Source: Cranoglanis bouderius (taxonomy: Eukaryota > Chordata > Actinopteri > Siluriformes > Cranoglanididae). From it: a DNA stretch of 64,000 nucleotides. Position numbers and translations under genes: made by a program. The DNA lies in contig CM042539.1 in the NCBI GenBank assembly GCA_023630585.1, forward strand, positions 3,762,755 through 3,826,754. The letters run 5' to 3'. The notes beneath the pieces were generated by a model. That model saw only the letters and a list, made by a program, of their open reading frames with translations. It ran no database searches and was not told where the DNA came from. Shown here piece by piece: positions 37,151-50,125 of the stretch (position 1 is the first letter of the stretch; each line of letters starts with the position of its first letter).

Positions 37151-39841
37151 CCTGTGATACATCTCCTAGCCTGAAGAGGGAGCAGTGCTTAATGTACACA
37201 TGCTCTCAGTGGGGGGGAGGGGGGTTAACATCTGCTTTGTCATGAAGTCAAACTTTCTGTGAATATTTATTTAACCGCTTGTCTTCATTCCCACTAATAC
37301 ACGACTGTTTACAATATTTTTCATATGAAGTTGGAAACTGTGCAGAAGTTTAATGTGTTTCTAATTGAAAGTACAAACTCCGAGACAAACTATTCATGCA
37401 TTAGTGCTGCTCCAGCTTTTTGTTTCCATCACACTTTTGTGTGAAAGCACCACTACGTAACTTAGTGTGCGTCATTAATCCAGTCTGGGATTGGATTATC
37501 CACATAATGTTAAAATAAGTATTTCTATAGGAAAAGCTTTAGAGCAGGGTGAAGCCTGACTGTGGTCCTGTAAGATTACAGTCCAGTACAGTTTGGGAAT
37601 TTTTCCTGAATCACACCCGATTCAAGTCCTCGGGTCATTAGGTAGGAGCGTTAGATGAGAAATCATCACACTGTGCATGACTACAGGAATTCAGGACCAG
37701 AACCAGGCTCCCCTGATTTATAAATTGATTGTTGATGAAAGTCACCTTAAAGTAATTCCCAGTAAAGATTTATCATCTTTTTACAAACAAAAAAAAAAAA
37801 AAAAAAAATGGCAATGATTTGTACATTTGTGCCCTTGTGAATTAATTGTTGTATATAGGCAGTTTTTCGTGCCCTGGTATTGAACAAGAGCTTTGAGAAG
37901 CTCACAGAAAACTGAAGACAGCTGCTCACAGTTTAATTTGCTTTTAAAAAGTGACTGACAATTGGAAGTGAGCTTACGTGTATCAAAAGATGGTTGTGTT
38001 GAAGAAACCTTGTTGATCGATCTTTGCTAACTTGCTCCGTGTGTGTGTGCGCGCGCGCGCGTGTTTGTGTTTTCTGGTACAACAGTGGTAGCAGATTTTC
38101 AGAGGCGAGCTTACAGTAATGAAGACGCCCAAGTATACTCGTTTGGAAGATGTAGAAACTCGAGTCTTACATGTTAGCACAAACATCTTTTTCCTTCATT
38201 AGGGAATTTGCTATTTTGGAGATTTTTGAAGATGTTGTGCTCGTAAAACGTGCTTCGCGTGTTATTCATGTTCAACTGGTTGTATCGGTGTATCTTTATA
38301 TACACTTGTAGCAGTGTAGCTACAGTCCAATAGATTTTGTTAGCAGTCATATTAAGTGTTTGAGATTAGATCTGTGTCTTCTTGATCCATTTACACTCTA
38401 TTGCACCTTTTTACAGTTTTGCTGTATCGGCTGTGTTCCAATTGATCGGTGTTTGATCGTTTCCTCCCTTCGCTCAAACATTGTGTTTGAGAAGGCCGCC
38501 TTAGTTGTGCTGTGTGAACGGTCGTTTTCCCTCAGCTTTGGATTTAGCTGTGGCGCCCCAGAGGTTTTCGGAGTTTGAAGAGGAGGCAATAAAAGATTTG
38601 GGACACAGCCCTGTTTTCCTTCCCGAGGTTCCCCAGCTTTTTCCGTCACCCGTCACCTCCTAGCCGAGCTCAATTCTGCTGCGCCTTCTCCATCTTCTTA
38701 GCCGCGAGCCGCTGGCGCTTCACTTCTTTGGCCTTATCCCGTTAAGCGGCCGCACTGTCGCAAAGGAGAGCTCGGTATGCTGACTGTATCAGCTTCAGTT
38801 GAATGTGTACGTGGTCGAACTCTTGGTAGGACAGTCCAGTACGTTACAGAAGAACACAGACAAAACATCCACAACGCTTCTACTAAATATGGTCGAATGT
38901 CCGCTCGTATGCAACTCATCAACAGCGTCATGTCCTACCGAGAGTTTCAGTCGATGTTTATAATCTAACCGAATGTAAAAATTTTTTTTTTTTTTTTACT
39001 CTGATGCGGTTTTCTTGACCACTTTAACGTAGCATCCATGGTGTTACCTTTGGCAAAAATGTAAAACACCAAAGACAAGGCAATGACGGCGTGATCTTGT
39101 TCCTTTGTTTGTTTTTGCCTCGGTTTTTGGCGACTGTTCAGACTTGGTTTGTAGCGAAATTTCAAATTCACAAATGCCTTGAAAAAAAACAAACAAAAAA
39201 AACGTACATTTTCAACAATTTAAAAGCGGTGCGTTCTTTTGAATTGACTGTTACATTTCCCCTGCGTGGTGGATTTTAAGGATGCACTGTGATCGGTGTG
39301 GCTACGTCTGTGAATCGAGCTATTGAAAAGGCCACAAGTCGGAGGTTGCATTTGGTTTCTATGGAATTCTGGGCTCTTGGTGTCTTTTGGATAGGAACTG
39401 CAAAACATTTTCTATAAGGGTGAAAACAGATGCATGCTTAGATTCTTTAGCTGTAGACGGTTTTTCTTGCTTACCGCGTTGACGTATGAAGTTTGGACGG
39501 GTTCTGTAGGGAGAGGATTTTCTGAAGAGTTTTGGATTTGCACTGCCAGTGAAGTGAAGCATTTACCACCAACACCACAGATCAACCTGAAATGTCATAC
39601 AGTAGGGGGACTTTGCATTGTTTTACCAGCACCTGTTCACTTCAGTCCAGACTCATTGCTGAGACATAAGACTCCCCACTGTGTGAAGGCAAGAGGTTAT
39701 TTAAGATCTACTGACAATCTTGACTGCTTCAACGGTCAATTTTCTACTTGTATTTGGCACTAAAGATCTGTTTTAAGTCTCAACTCTCACTGGCAATACC
39801 TGATAGAAAGAGATTAACATGAAGAAAAAAAAAACAATAAA
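37151..39841 (+). other. cd99l2: cd99l2 3' UTR (probable) and downstream region
   Basis: After the stop codon there is no exon or repeat element for 2.7 kb, which fits a long 3' UTR. Possible polyadenylation hexamers AATAAA lie at 38589-38594 and 39836-39841; the second is followed by a genomic A-rich run. A TG/CG alternating tract lies at 38039-38068 and a T-run at 38982-38997. Confidence 0.5.
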
Positions 39842-40009
39842 AAAAAAAAAAAGACTGAAAATGAATTTGTCTTGGATTGTTTTATTTATTTATTTATTTT
39901 TTTCACTGGAATGTCAGAAGCTTCTTCAACGTGGCCACAAATCTAACAAAGTCAGGTACATTGTCAAGTATTGTCCCAAAATATCTCCATGGTGGATAGA
40001 TGTGCTAAC

Positions 40010-40222
40010 TGATCACTTGAATATGAACACTTATACATCTGCTCATTCGTACAATTATCCAATCGGCCAATCATGTGGCAACACCACAATGCATCAGATG
40101 AAGAGATTCAAGTTAATATTCACATCAAACATCAGAATGTAATCCAGTGACTTTAACTGTGGCATGGTTGTTGATTCTAAATGGGCTGGTTTGAGTATTC
40201 CAGAAACTGCTGATCTCCTAGG

Positions 40223-40263
<41 letters not shown>

Positions 40264-40617
40264 TCTAGAGTTTAAGTGGCAGTTCTGGGGGGTGGAAACA
40301 CCTTGTTGATGAAAGGAGAATGGCCAGACTGTGTCAAGTCAATAGGAAAGCCATGGTAACCTCAAATAACCTCTCTGTACAAACACGGTGAGCAGAAAAG
40401 CATCTCAGGATGCACAGCATGCCAAACCTCGAGAACAGTAGAAAACCTCATTGGATTCCACTCCTGTCACCCAGGAACAAGAATGTGTGGCTACACAGAC
40501 TTATCGAAACTGGACAGTTGAGGACTGGAAAAAGAGCAGGTTACTCCAGTCTTCAACTGGATAATTGCATGAATAAACAGGTATACAGGCATTCCTATTA
40601 AAATGACTGGTGAGAGT
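40010..40617 (+). mobile_element. Tc1-derived short repeat, family D, copy 3
   Basis: It contains the landmarks ccaatcggccaatcatgtgg, gcagttctggggggtggaaa, ggtgagcagaaaagcatctc and ggacagttgaggactggaaa, and ends cctattaaaatgactggtga. A (CA)n run at about 40228-40260 has expanded inside it. It lies in the short interval between the convergent cd99l2 and mtmr1 genes. Confidence 0.8.
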
Positions 40618-41245
40618 ATAGTATAAACATAAACAAACATACAGATACAAAGTGCAAAGGTTGTGAAGGGGGGAGGGGGTGGGGTGTTAATCATGCATCC
40701 TTACTAGAAACATAATTAGATGCGTCTGGAAGACTACGTTTTCATCAGGATTACAGTCACCATTTGTATGTATATCTGATTTGTACTTTGTCCTCTATCC
40801 CTCTAAAGCACCTTGAGTTCCACTGTGATCCTTTCCTTAACTCACTGGATACATTTCATTGCCACCCTTTGCCCTGTTTGCACTGAAAGATAGAAAAAGT
40901 TGTATTGGGGCATCTTGTAAGTAAGGGGAAGTAACTAAAACCTGGCAGCTGTTAAGAGAAAGTGCAACATGCCTCGATTTCGGTTCCGTCATTGCACGGG
41001 TGATTCACGAGTTCTCCCTTCATTACATCGAATGTCTCAAACACCAGTGCAGCTTAACGACCCTTTACAGAGCAGCATGTATGGAGGCAAAACAGAGACA
41101 ATCACTGAATTCATAAATAATCAAATTTAAACTCCAATGGATTCATAGCATTGAAAAATAATGCACTGAAAATCACACATTGAAATCCCTGAAATCCTAA
41201 GGAGTTTATTTCAGTGTTCACATGCACAAATTCATTAAATCAGAT

Positions 41246-41463
41246 ATTCTATCCATCCTACACAGGGTCCCGGGGAGCCAGCCCATCACACACACACATT
41301 TGGACAACTTACAATGCATGTCTTCGGACTGGGGGAGGAAACCAGAGTACATGGAGAAAACCCCTGAAGCACACATGCAAACTCTGTACACACAGGGCAG
41401 AGGCGGGAATCAAACCCCCAACCCTGGAGGTGCGAGGCAAACGAGCTAACCACAAGGCCACGG
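41246..41463 (+). mobile_element. L2-type LINE 3' end, second copy
   Basis: It shares tgtcttcggactgggggagg, gcagaggcgggaatcaaacc and ggaggtgcgaggcaaacgag with the repeat at 11738-12071, with an internal deletion. Non-coding. Confidence 0.75.
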
Positions 41464-42273
41464 TCTCTCTCGTTCCAGGCTCGACTACCTTTGACTTGAT
41501 ACTTGACTTGTAAGTGAATTTTGCTGGTTGAACTTGAGCACTGGATCAAGCAACCTGAATATGTGAACTTTGAATTTCAAGGAAGTAATCCAAAACAAAT
41601 AAATACAGATGTGTGATATTCAAAAAAAAAAAACCAAAACAAAACTATGCTATGAATTCAATGGTGTATAAATTTCATTTCCAAATTCAATGGCTTTTAA
41701 CCTTCAAATCTTTATGTCTCTGTTTTGCTTCCCGATCAGTGACGACACTTTTCATTACCAGTTAAATTTATTCGAACGATACCAGTGAAAAGTCCATGAG
41801 GCAGGAATGGCCCTGTACTGAGCCGTACAACTCAACGTTTTAAAACACCTTCATACTAAAACATGACAAATTTACTATTTATTCGGCGCTTCCCTTAGAT
41901 CAGCGAGGTGAAAGGCAGATCTATGAGAAATTAATAATACTGACATAACTATCAAGCTTCAGTGTGATCATAAAGTGGACATAAAATGGAAAGTAACTAA
42001 TAAAATACAAAAACAGGAGACTCAATGATTCACTTTGGGGGGGTGGGGGGACAAACCTTCAAGTAGCTAAAAACTGTATTCAAATGTTAAAAGATGAAAA
42101 GGAGTTGGCATGGAGGAGCAGATGAGGCCACAGGGAAAGATGAACATGCAAGTATAAATATATTAATACTTTTTTTTTTTTTTTCATATTTACAGGTCAA
42201 ATACTAGATAGTAAATACTATGAATTCATGCTGCAGACATGATGACTATCATCCCAAGATACATTTTTCACAG

Positions 42274-42279
42274 TTTATT
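42274..42279 (-). terminator. mtmr1: candidate polyadenylation signal of mtmr1
   Basis: AATAAA on the minus strand, about 258 nt after the mtmr1 stop codon. Other tttatt occurrences to the left (for example near 41210) could serve instead, so this is only the nearest candidate. Confidence 0.35.
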
Positions 42280-42364
42280 AAAAAAAAAGAAAAAAAAAGA
42301 ATGAATTTATAAAATGTGACACTAGGTTACTTCTCTATAATTAAAAAAATGCAAACAGGAATGA

Positions 42365-42365
<1 letters not shown>

Positions 42366-42416
<51 letters not shown>
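42366..42416. repeat. (GT)n microsatellite in the mtmr1 3' UTR
   Basis: A 51-bp GT run; on the mtmr1 strand it reads (CA)n and lies about 120 nt after the stop codon. Confidence 0.95.
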
Positions 42417-42417
<1 letters not shown>

Positions 42418-42536
42418 ATTGCCCACTTCACACTCATCCACTCCCTATTTGTGCCCGAGAGTGTATTCACTGAGTAAAGGCAGCATGTGCTCTTAAATAT
42501 GTGTTGTGCGAGTGTGTGTGTGTGTGTGTGTGCGGT

Positions 42537-42704
42537 TTAGACGGCAGAGTGAAGTGGTGTACCACTATGCGAGGAAGGAGAAGCGTGCTCTGAGGATGAG
42601 GAGATGGAGCGTGATGACGTGGCCTCTCTCTGGAGCTCCTCCACTTTCTTCTGCAGCTCAGCACGCAAAAATAACAACTCCTTCAAATTCTGATGGACTG
42701 GCAT
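42537..42704 (-). CDS. mtmr1: mtmr1 last exon: coiled coil and PDZ-binding end
   Basis: 56 codons, starting MPVHQNLKELLFLRAELQKK, a heptad-like helix homologous to the human coiled coil. A Ser-rich tail (SSRSISSSSEHASPSS) and C-terminal HSAV follow. Human MTMR1 ends HTSV, so the S/T-x-V PDZ ligand is conserved. The antisense open frame 42506-42835 is a shadow of this exon. Confidence 0.93.
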   Translation of the reverse strand: MPVHQNLKELLFLRAELQKKVEELQREATSSRSISSSSEHASPSSHSGTPLHSAV

Positions 42705-43606
42705 CTACACGAGAGTCAACAAAGCGCACAAACATCACAATTTGGTTTTGGGACACAGATTTTACAAAATCACTACATTCGCTTTATATGTATTTATGCG
42801 TCATTATTAAAAGGTCGATAATGGAACTGGCGTAACCGTAATCTTTAAATCGCTAGGTACTCCTGAAGTGTTTTGGAAATCATTTCAGCCACATCATATT
42901 CAATCACCGTCCAGTTTATTAGGAACGCCTGTAGGTTCATGCAGTCGTCTAAGCAGCCAATCAGGAAATATACAGGAATATAGAGGAATCACGAGAATTT
43001 CAAGTTGGATTTTAGTTTGTAATGCAGTGAGCACAACTAAGAAGTGTATTTTAAAAAGAAAAGCACAATGTTGTGGCAGAACAAAATAACCCACTGATTT
43101 ATATTTAGCTTGTTGAAGACCGAAACCTGTACGTACAAAGTAGAACTGAAAACGTAAACACTGAAGACTCAACAGCGTCAGTGATCCTTGTGTGTAGAGT
43201 TCACTTACGGTTACTGAGCCTTTATTCCAGCTTTTTTGTTAAAAAAAACCCCCAAAAAACAAACTTACAGAAACATCTAGAAACTTACAATAGTTTTGTC
43301 TGAGGTGACACTGTTCAGTTATACAAGTATCTAAGTATTTCGGTATATATTGGAGCCGATATTTTTAAGCATTTCTCCATGGTTTCATAGTGTGTTTTGA
43401 CGTATAATCACCTGTGGCCTCATGCGTGGGTTCCAGCGCACATAGTAACCCACCCAGAGCTCCAGATGTCTGAGACTGGCCAGTGGATACAGAACCTGGT
43501 TTTTATAGTCCACATAGAACGGGTTAGTAAAGTCCTCCTGCTGACTGTTAACGTAGGACCACAGTGACATCGTTTTACTCTGTACTTCCTAAAAACAAGA
43601 AAGACG

Positions 43607-43644
<38 letters not shown>

Positions 43645-45324
43645 ACACACCAAGTCATAATACGCTTAGACATATTAATTTCAATTCAGAAGAATCAAAC
43701 AAGCTGGAAAGCCTCTGTCCATTAGCGGGGAAATGTGGAGCGTACCTTTTCCATTCTCTCCTGCTCACTGTTGTAGAAGAATGTACCAAACAGGCAGCTG
43801 TAGAGGTGATCCAGGATGGTGATGAGAAAAAGCTCATTGAACTCAAAGGCAGAAGGAAACTGAAAAAGAACACGGACACTGAGTGGGTTTAACAGTGTAT
43901 AGTAAAATGCTTGAATGTGGGGCTGCACGATAAAGCCAGAACAGAGAATCAGTCTTTTGTTCAATACTGAAATTATATTTATTTATTACAATTTCAGTCC
44001 TCTTTAAAAGTATTGGAACAGCAAGGCCAATTCTGTTGTTTTTGCTATACACTGAAGACATTTTGGTTTGAGATCAAACGATGAATATGAGACGAGAGAC
44101 CAGAAATTCATTTCCTCATATTTACATTTACTCATGTTTATTTATGGAACCCTTTTTTTTTTCCTTTTTTAAACCCACCCATTTTATTAACTGTTCAAAA
44201 ATATCGGAACACACGACTGCTGGGTATTTTCTCGCTGCCCAGGTATGCCTTGTTAAACTGACTGTTTAAAGAATTAATAGCTCTGAATGTCTACTCTTGG
44301 TCTGAGCCTGTGAAGACTGCATTTGTTGTTAAAAAGGACAAACCGACATGAAGACCAGAGAGCTGTCTATGGGAGAAAAGTAAGTGGTTTTGAAGCTGAG
44401 GGAAGAGGAAAAATCTGTCTGAGCCATTGCACAAACATTGAGCATAGCCAATACAACAATTTGGAATGTCCTGAAAAAAAGAGAGAGTTAGTTCTCATTA
44501 TCTCTTACTTTATAACATTAAAAAAAAACAATAGTTCCCTCACAAACCTCCCCACCCCCACTCTTGAAATTAATAAGACTTATGTTACTGAGAAACTGGA
44601 AATGTCCTCGGACACTGGAGACTACTTCCATAAATGTTTAAATGGATGACTTATATAAATCTTAACTAGATCAATGATTATACTTTTTTCTTTGTTAAAT
44701 AACAACATGTTTATAATATGTTTACGATTAAGCTTAGAATATGTATTGTGTACGCCATACTAGACCCTGTGATGAGCCGTTACTGTAGAAACAAGAACGA
44801 GGACATCACTATAAACCGGTCATTTCCCTTGCAGCTGAATTCAGAATCATGCTGTCGCAGAAATTTAATCAACGCCTTCTGACCAATCAGATTGGAGAAT
44901 TCAACAGTGTTGTGGTGTAAAGCATCGATAGCTGACCTGTCTCATCATCTGCCACACACAGTCGATGAACTGCACAAAGAGAGGGGATCGTTCAGAGTTG
45001 GCGTGATTCTCATCTCCATGGCCGACACGCTGTGAAACACAGAGATAGAAAGATGGGGGTAAATATTCGTGCATTCACACGCCCACACACAACCACGCCC
45101 TAACCGCTCATACACACCGAGGCGAACTTGTGTCCGAAGCTGATCCACTCCTTCTCGATCAGCACCTGGAAGCCCCTGAGTGTGCGGTAGTGCGAGTCCA
45201 GCATCAGCATGGCCAGAGAGGTGAGCTGAGCCGTGCGGTCCCAGCCGTCACTGCAGTGCACCACCACCGAGCTCTTACTGCATTCAACCTTATCTGCTAT
45301 ACGCACTGCACCTGCTAATAACAG

Positions 45325-45360
<36 letters not shown>

Positions 45361-48300
45361 TCAGGTCAAACAACCATCACTTCACTGACTGAGTAAAACA
45401 CAACACACAAGGGTTCAGTATCTTAAAATCACAAATAGTTGTCTATAACAAAATGTAGATAATAATTAAGCATGTAATAATTATTAGCAATGTATATTCA
45501 GGGAATAATATTTAACTACAAAACAAAACAGACGCTTTGTGCTCTTATGTTCTTCTGTTCCCTGTCTTCAGTTGGGAATATAATAAAGAAGCCATGCTGT
45601 TTAAACAAGGTTAGGAACATCTGTACACTCATCTGTACGCTCATTTATGCAGTTATCCAATCAGCCGTCATGTGGCAGCAGCACAATGCATAAAATGTTC
45701 ACATCAAACTGTGACCGTGGAACAGTTGTTGGTGGCATACAGGTGCATCTCAATAAATTAGAATGTCGTGGAAAAGTTCATTTATTTCAGTAATTCAACT
45801 CAAATTGTGAAACTTGTGTATTAAATAAATTCAGTGCACACAGACTGAAGTAGTTTAAGTCTTTGTTCTTTTAATTGTGATGATTTTTGCTCACATTTAA
45901 CAAAAACCCACCAATTCACTATCTCAACAAATTAGAATACTTTATAAGACCAATAAAAAAACATTTTTAGTGAATTGTTGGCCTTCTGGAAAGTATGTTC
46001 ATTTACTGTACATGTACTCAATACTTGGTAGGGGCTCCTTTTGCTTTAATTACTGCCTCAATTCGGCGTGGCATGGAGGTGATCAGTTTGTGGCACTGCT
46101 GAGGTGGTATGGAAGCCCAGGTTTCTTTGACAGTGGCCTTCAGCTCATCTGCATCTTTTGGTCTCTTGTTTCTCATTTTCCTCTTGACAATACCCCATAG
46201 ATTCTCTATGGGGTTCAGGTGTGGTGAGTTTGCTGGCCAGTCAAGCACACCAACACCATGGTCATTTAACCAACTTTTGGTGCTTTTGGCAGAGTGGGCA
46301 GGTGCCAAATCCTGCTGGAAAATGAAATCAGCATCTTCAAAAAGCTGGTCAGCAGAAGGAAGCATGAAGTGCTCCAAAATTTCTTGGTAAACGGGTACAG
46401 TGACTTTGGTTTTCAAAAAACACAATGGACCAACACCAGCAGATGACATTGCACCCCAAATCATCACAGACTGTGGAAACTTAACACTGGACTTCAAGCA
46501 ACTTGGGCTATGAGCTTCTCCACCCTTCCTCCAGACTCTAGGACCTTGGTTTCCAAATGAAATACAAAACTTGCTCTCATCTGAAAAGAGGATATTGGAC
46601 CACTGGGCAACAGTCCAGTTCTTCTTCTCCTTAGCCCAGGTAAGACGCCTCTGACGTTGTCTGTGGTTCAGGAGTGGGTTAACAAGAGGAATACGACAAC
46701 TGTAGCCAAACTCCTTGACACGTCTGTGTGTGGTGGCTCTTGATGCCTTGACCCCAGCCTCAGTCCATTGCTTGTGAAGTTCACTCAAATTCTTGAATCG
46801 ATTTTGCTTGACAATCCTCATAAGGCTGCGGTTCTCTCGGTTGGTTGTGCATCTTTTTCTTCCACACTTTTTCCTTCCACTCAACTTTCTGTTAACATGC
46901 TTAGATACAGCACTCTGTGAACAGCCAGCTTCTTTGGCAATGAATGTTTGTGATTTACCTAGTGAACCAAACTGAGAGACCATTTTGAAGGCTCAGGAAA
47001 CCTTTGCAGGTGTTTTGAGTTGATTAGCTGATTGGCATGTCACCATATTCTAATTTGTTGAGATAGTGAATTGGTGGGTTTTTGTTAAATGTGAGCCAAA
47101 ATCATCACAATTAAAAGAACCAAAGACTTAAACTACTTCAGTCTGTGTGCACTGAATTTATTTAATACACGAGTTTCACAATTTGAGTTGAATTACTGAA
47201 ATAAATGGACTTTTCCACGACATTCTAATTTATTGAGATGCACCTGTATATGCTGGAAAAAGACCAGGTGATTAATTTTTTTCTAATCTTCAACTGTCTA
47301 GTTTTGGTGAGTTTGTGCCTCAGATTCTTGTTCTTGGCTGACAGGAGTGGAGCCTGATGTGGTCTTCTGCTGTTGTAGCCCATCCACCTCAAGGGTTGAT
47401 GTGTTGTGCATGCTGAGATACTTTTCTGCTCACCACGGTTGTAAAGAGTGATTATTTGAGTTACTATATCCGTCCTGGCAGCTCGAACCAATCTGGCCAT
47501 TTTCCTCTGATCTCTCTTATTAACAAGGTGTTTCCATGCACAGAACTGTCACTCACTCAATGGTTTTTTTTTTTTTTTTTTGCACCATTCTGTGTAAAAT
47601 TCTAGAGACTATTGTGTGTGAAATTCCCAGGAGGTCAGCAGTTTCTTAAATACTCGAACCAGCCCATCTGGCACCAACAACTATGCCATGGTAAAAGTCA
47701 CAGAGATCACACTTTCCCCATTCTGATGTTTGATATTAACTGCTCTTGACCTGCATCTGCATGATTTTATGCATTGTGCTGCTGCCATATGATTGGCTGA
47801 TTGGATAACTGCATAAATGTACAAGTGTTCCTATTTAAGTGGACAGTGAGAGTATATTGTGACTTTATGTGTTTTCTGACTGATATTAAAATGATTGTGA
47901 ATGATCTGTATTTCATACTTTATTACCCCATACAGAAGCAAAACAGTCTCTGTAAGGCTCATGTCTTATGAGGTTCGTGTGTGTGTGTGTGTGTTTTACC
48001 CTGATGTACTCAAGCCAGTGCGTGGCATCTACGGCAGAGTGCCAGTGAAGTTCGTCTATGGTGGGATAGACCACCTCCTTCAGCTTGCGCAGAGACTCCC
48101 GCATCACATGGATGTTGGGAATCTCCAGGAAATTCAGCTCTGCGTTGGAATAGAAACTTTCGCTCTCATAGCCACCATCTTTAGCCTGGAGGGGAAACGA
48201 GAGGAGAGAAGTGAATGCGATGCTAGAATAAATTCACCACTGAAACACGTCACATTACTATACACAAATCCCTATAAAATCTATCTATCTTTATATATGT

Positions 48301-50086
48301 TCAGGAATATATGCATTTCATTTTTACTAAATAAATATATCTCTATATGAAATCATAGACCGAACTTATGTCTGAAGACATCCCTCTTTCTTTACCTTAT
48401 TAGTGTCAGCGACACTGCTCTGCCTTGCGTCGAATATGGTCAGCTTGTGTGACTGCGCGTTGGCGTCCATTATAGTCTGCAGGTAGCGCTCGTCCTCTTT
48501 GCAGCGGCGGTCTGAGGGGCCCACCAGCGGCTGGCTGCAGCGCACAATCGTGGCCTGACTCTCAGGATGGATCCAAGAGAGGACCTGAAAGAGAGCAGGC
48601 AACAAAACGCTGTACATCAGAAATTAGAAGTGACACGGACAGCAAGGAACTATGGTATACACTGGCATGCTGGGGATTGATAGTTAGACAAATATGCCTA
48701 GTTACTTGAAAAAAATTAATCACTGAGAAGCAAAGATGCTCTACAGACAATGTGAAATGGGCAGGACAGGCAGTCTGGTGGGGTTAAACTATGCCATTAA
48801 TGCGTCTACCAGCATTAACACGACTAAGAAAAAGCCTGTATTATTAGTAACTCACTCATTAAAGACCACACACACACACACACACAAACAAACACTGACC
48901 GGTATGCGATGCTTGGCCCTAAAAGCCGCCACTCTTTTAAGCTCGTCGTCTTTGATACTAGTCGGGATGACCAGGAGAGCAGGATACGTGTCGCACACTT
49001 CATAGCTACTGTTTATCTTACTGATAGTCCAACTTTCATTGGGCAGACCCTGCACAAGAAAAAACAATAAATATACATACATTGTGAGTGTCAAATGGTT
49101 TTAAACACAGAGCTTTTTGTTTTATTACTGGCAAATAAATAAGGAAAAAACAAAACAAAACAAATGCTCCATCAAATACCTAAATCTTTGTTTTTAAATG
49201 AGTTATTCATTGTCCACTCTCGGATTCTAGTGGGATTCGAAATGAGTTCTTTATTAAAGTGCACTTGTTTGTTGAATCAGTTACTGTGGCTATAAGTTAC
49301 TATAAAGCCTGTATTTGTTTTACAGATAACAGACAGTTTTATGGTGCATTTGACTAAAGCTTGTAACTCAAAACTTCTGGCCTTTGACCAGGAAAACCAT
49401 AGGAAAGCCTCCTCGATTCAGAATTCCTACCCGAAAAGTCAGGAAAGTTCCGTCAACCCGAAGCTCAGCATATGACTTCAAGTCACCATGGCCGCTCCCA
49501 CCGTCAACAGTAAAAATCTCACTTCCATGCTAACTATCAATTTATAGTCGTATTTACTTTAGGTGTCTGTAAGACAACTATATTGTATGTTGTGTGCTAC
49601 AAGCGCCTAATTAGAGTGATCCAGAGTAACCTTTTTGAGTTAGACAGTCAGGAGTATTTTTGTGATTGCTGCGGCCAAAAATGCTTGAATTTGCTGCGGC
49701 TTTTTTCAAAATTTGCGATACGATTTGCAGAGTTTTTTGTGCTTCTTTGCGGAAAAACTACATGAATCGGCAAAACTGATTTGCACGGTCTTTCGCAGTG
49801 ATGTTTGTTGGTAAATGAGACCTTTTAGCTGTACTCATGTTCGACGCACGTGCTAAACGCACATTGTGATGACGTGACATGATGCATCTTGGCCCGAATC
49901 TGTGGAAAAACTGCAGTAATTCTGAAAAATTGCAAGCGCCTCCGAATATTGTTTTGGGACTAGAGGGACTGGTTAGATCTAGATTAAATAAAATCAAAAC
50001 TCAAACAATTCTCAGTTCACCTAAACCTATTTCTTACTTAGATTTTCTATTCTGCAGTATTTAACTTGTTTTAACATGCTTTGTAT

Positions 50087-50125
<39 letters not shown>

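Larger units (their letters stand above)
45630..47852. mobile_element. Tc1-derived palindromic repeat, family D, copy 4, split by a family A transposon
   Basis: The left piece (45630-45737, plus orientation: gcagttatccaatcagccgt to gttgttggtgg) and the right piece (47249-47852, minus orientation: gtcttcaactg...gattggctgattggataact) are the two arms of a foldback family D copy. A family A element entered at a TA in between (45738-45739 / 47247-47248). This gives a relative age: D before A. Confidence 0.8.

Noticed and set aside
38777..38968. 63-codon plus-strand open frame in the cd99l2 3' UTR
   Set aside because: It has a plausible composition but no recognisable domain, no splice support and no homologue I can name.
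42506..42835. 109-codon plus-strand open frame
   Set aside because: It is antisense to the conserved last exon of mtmr1 and has no motif of its own.
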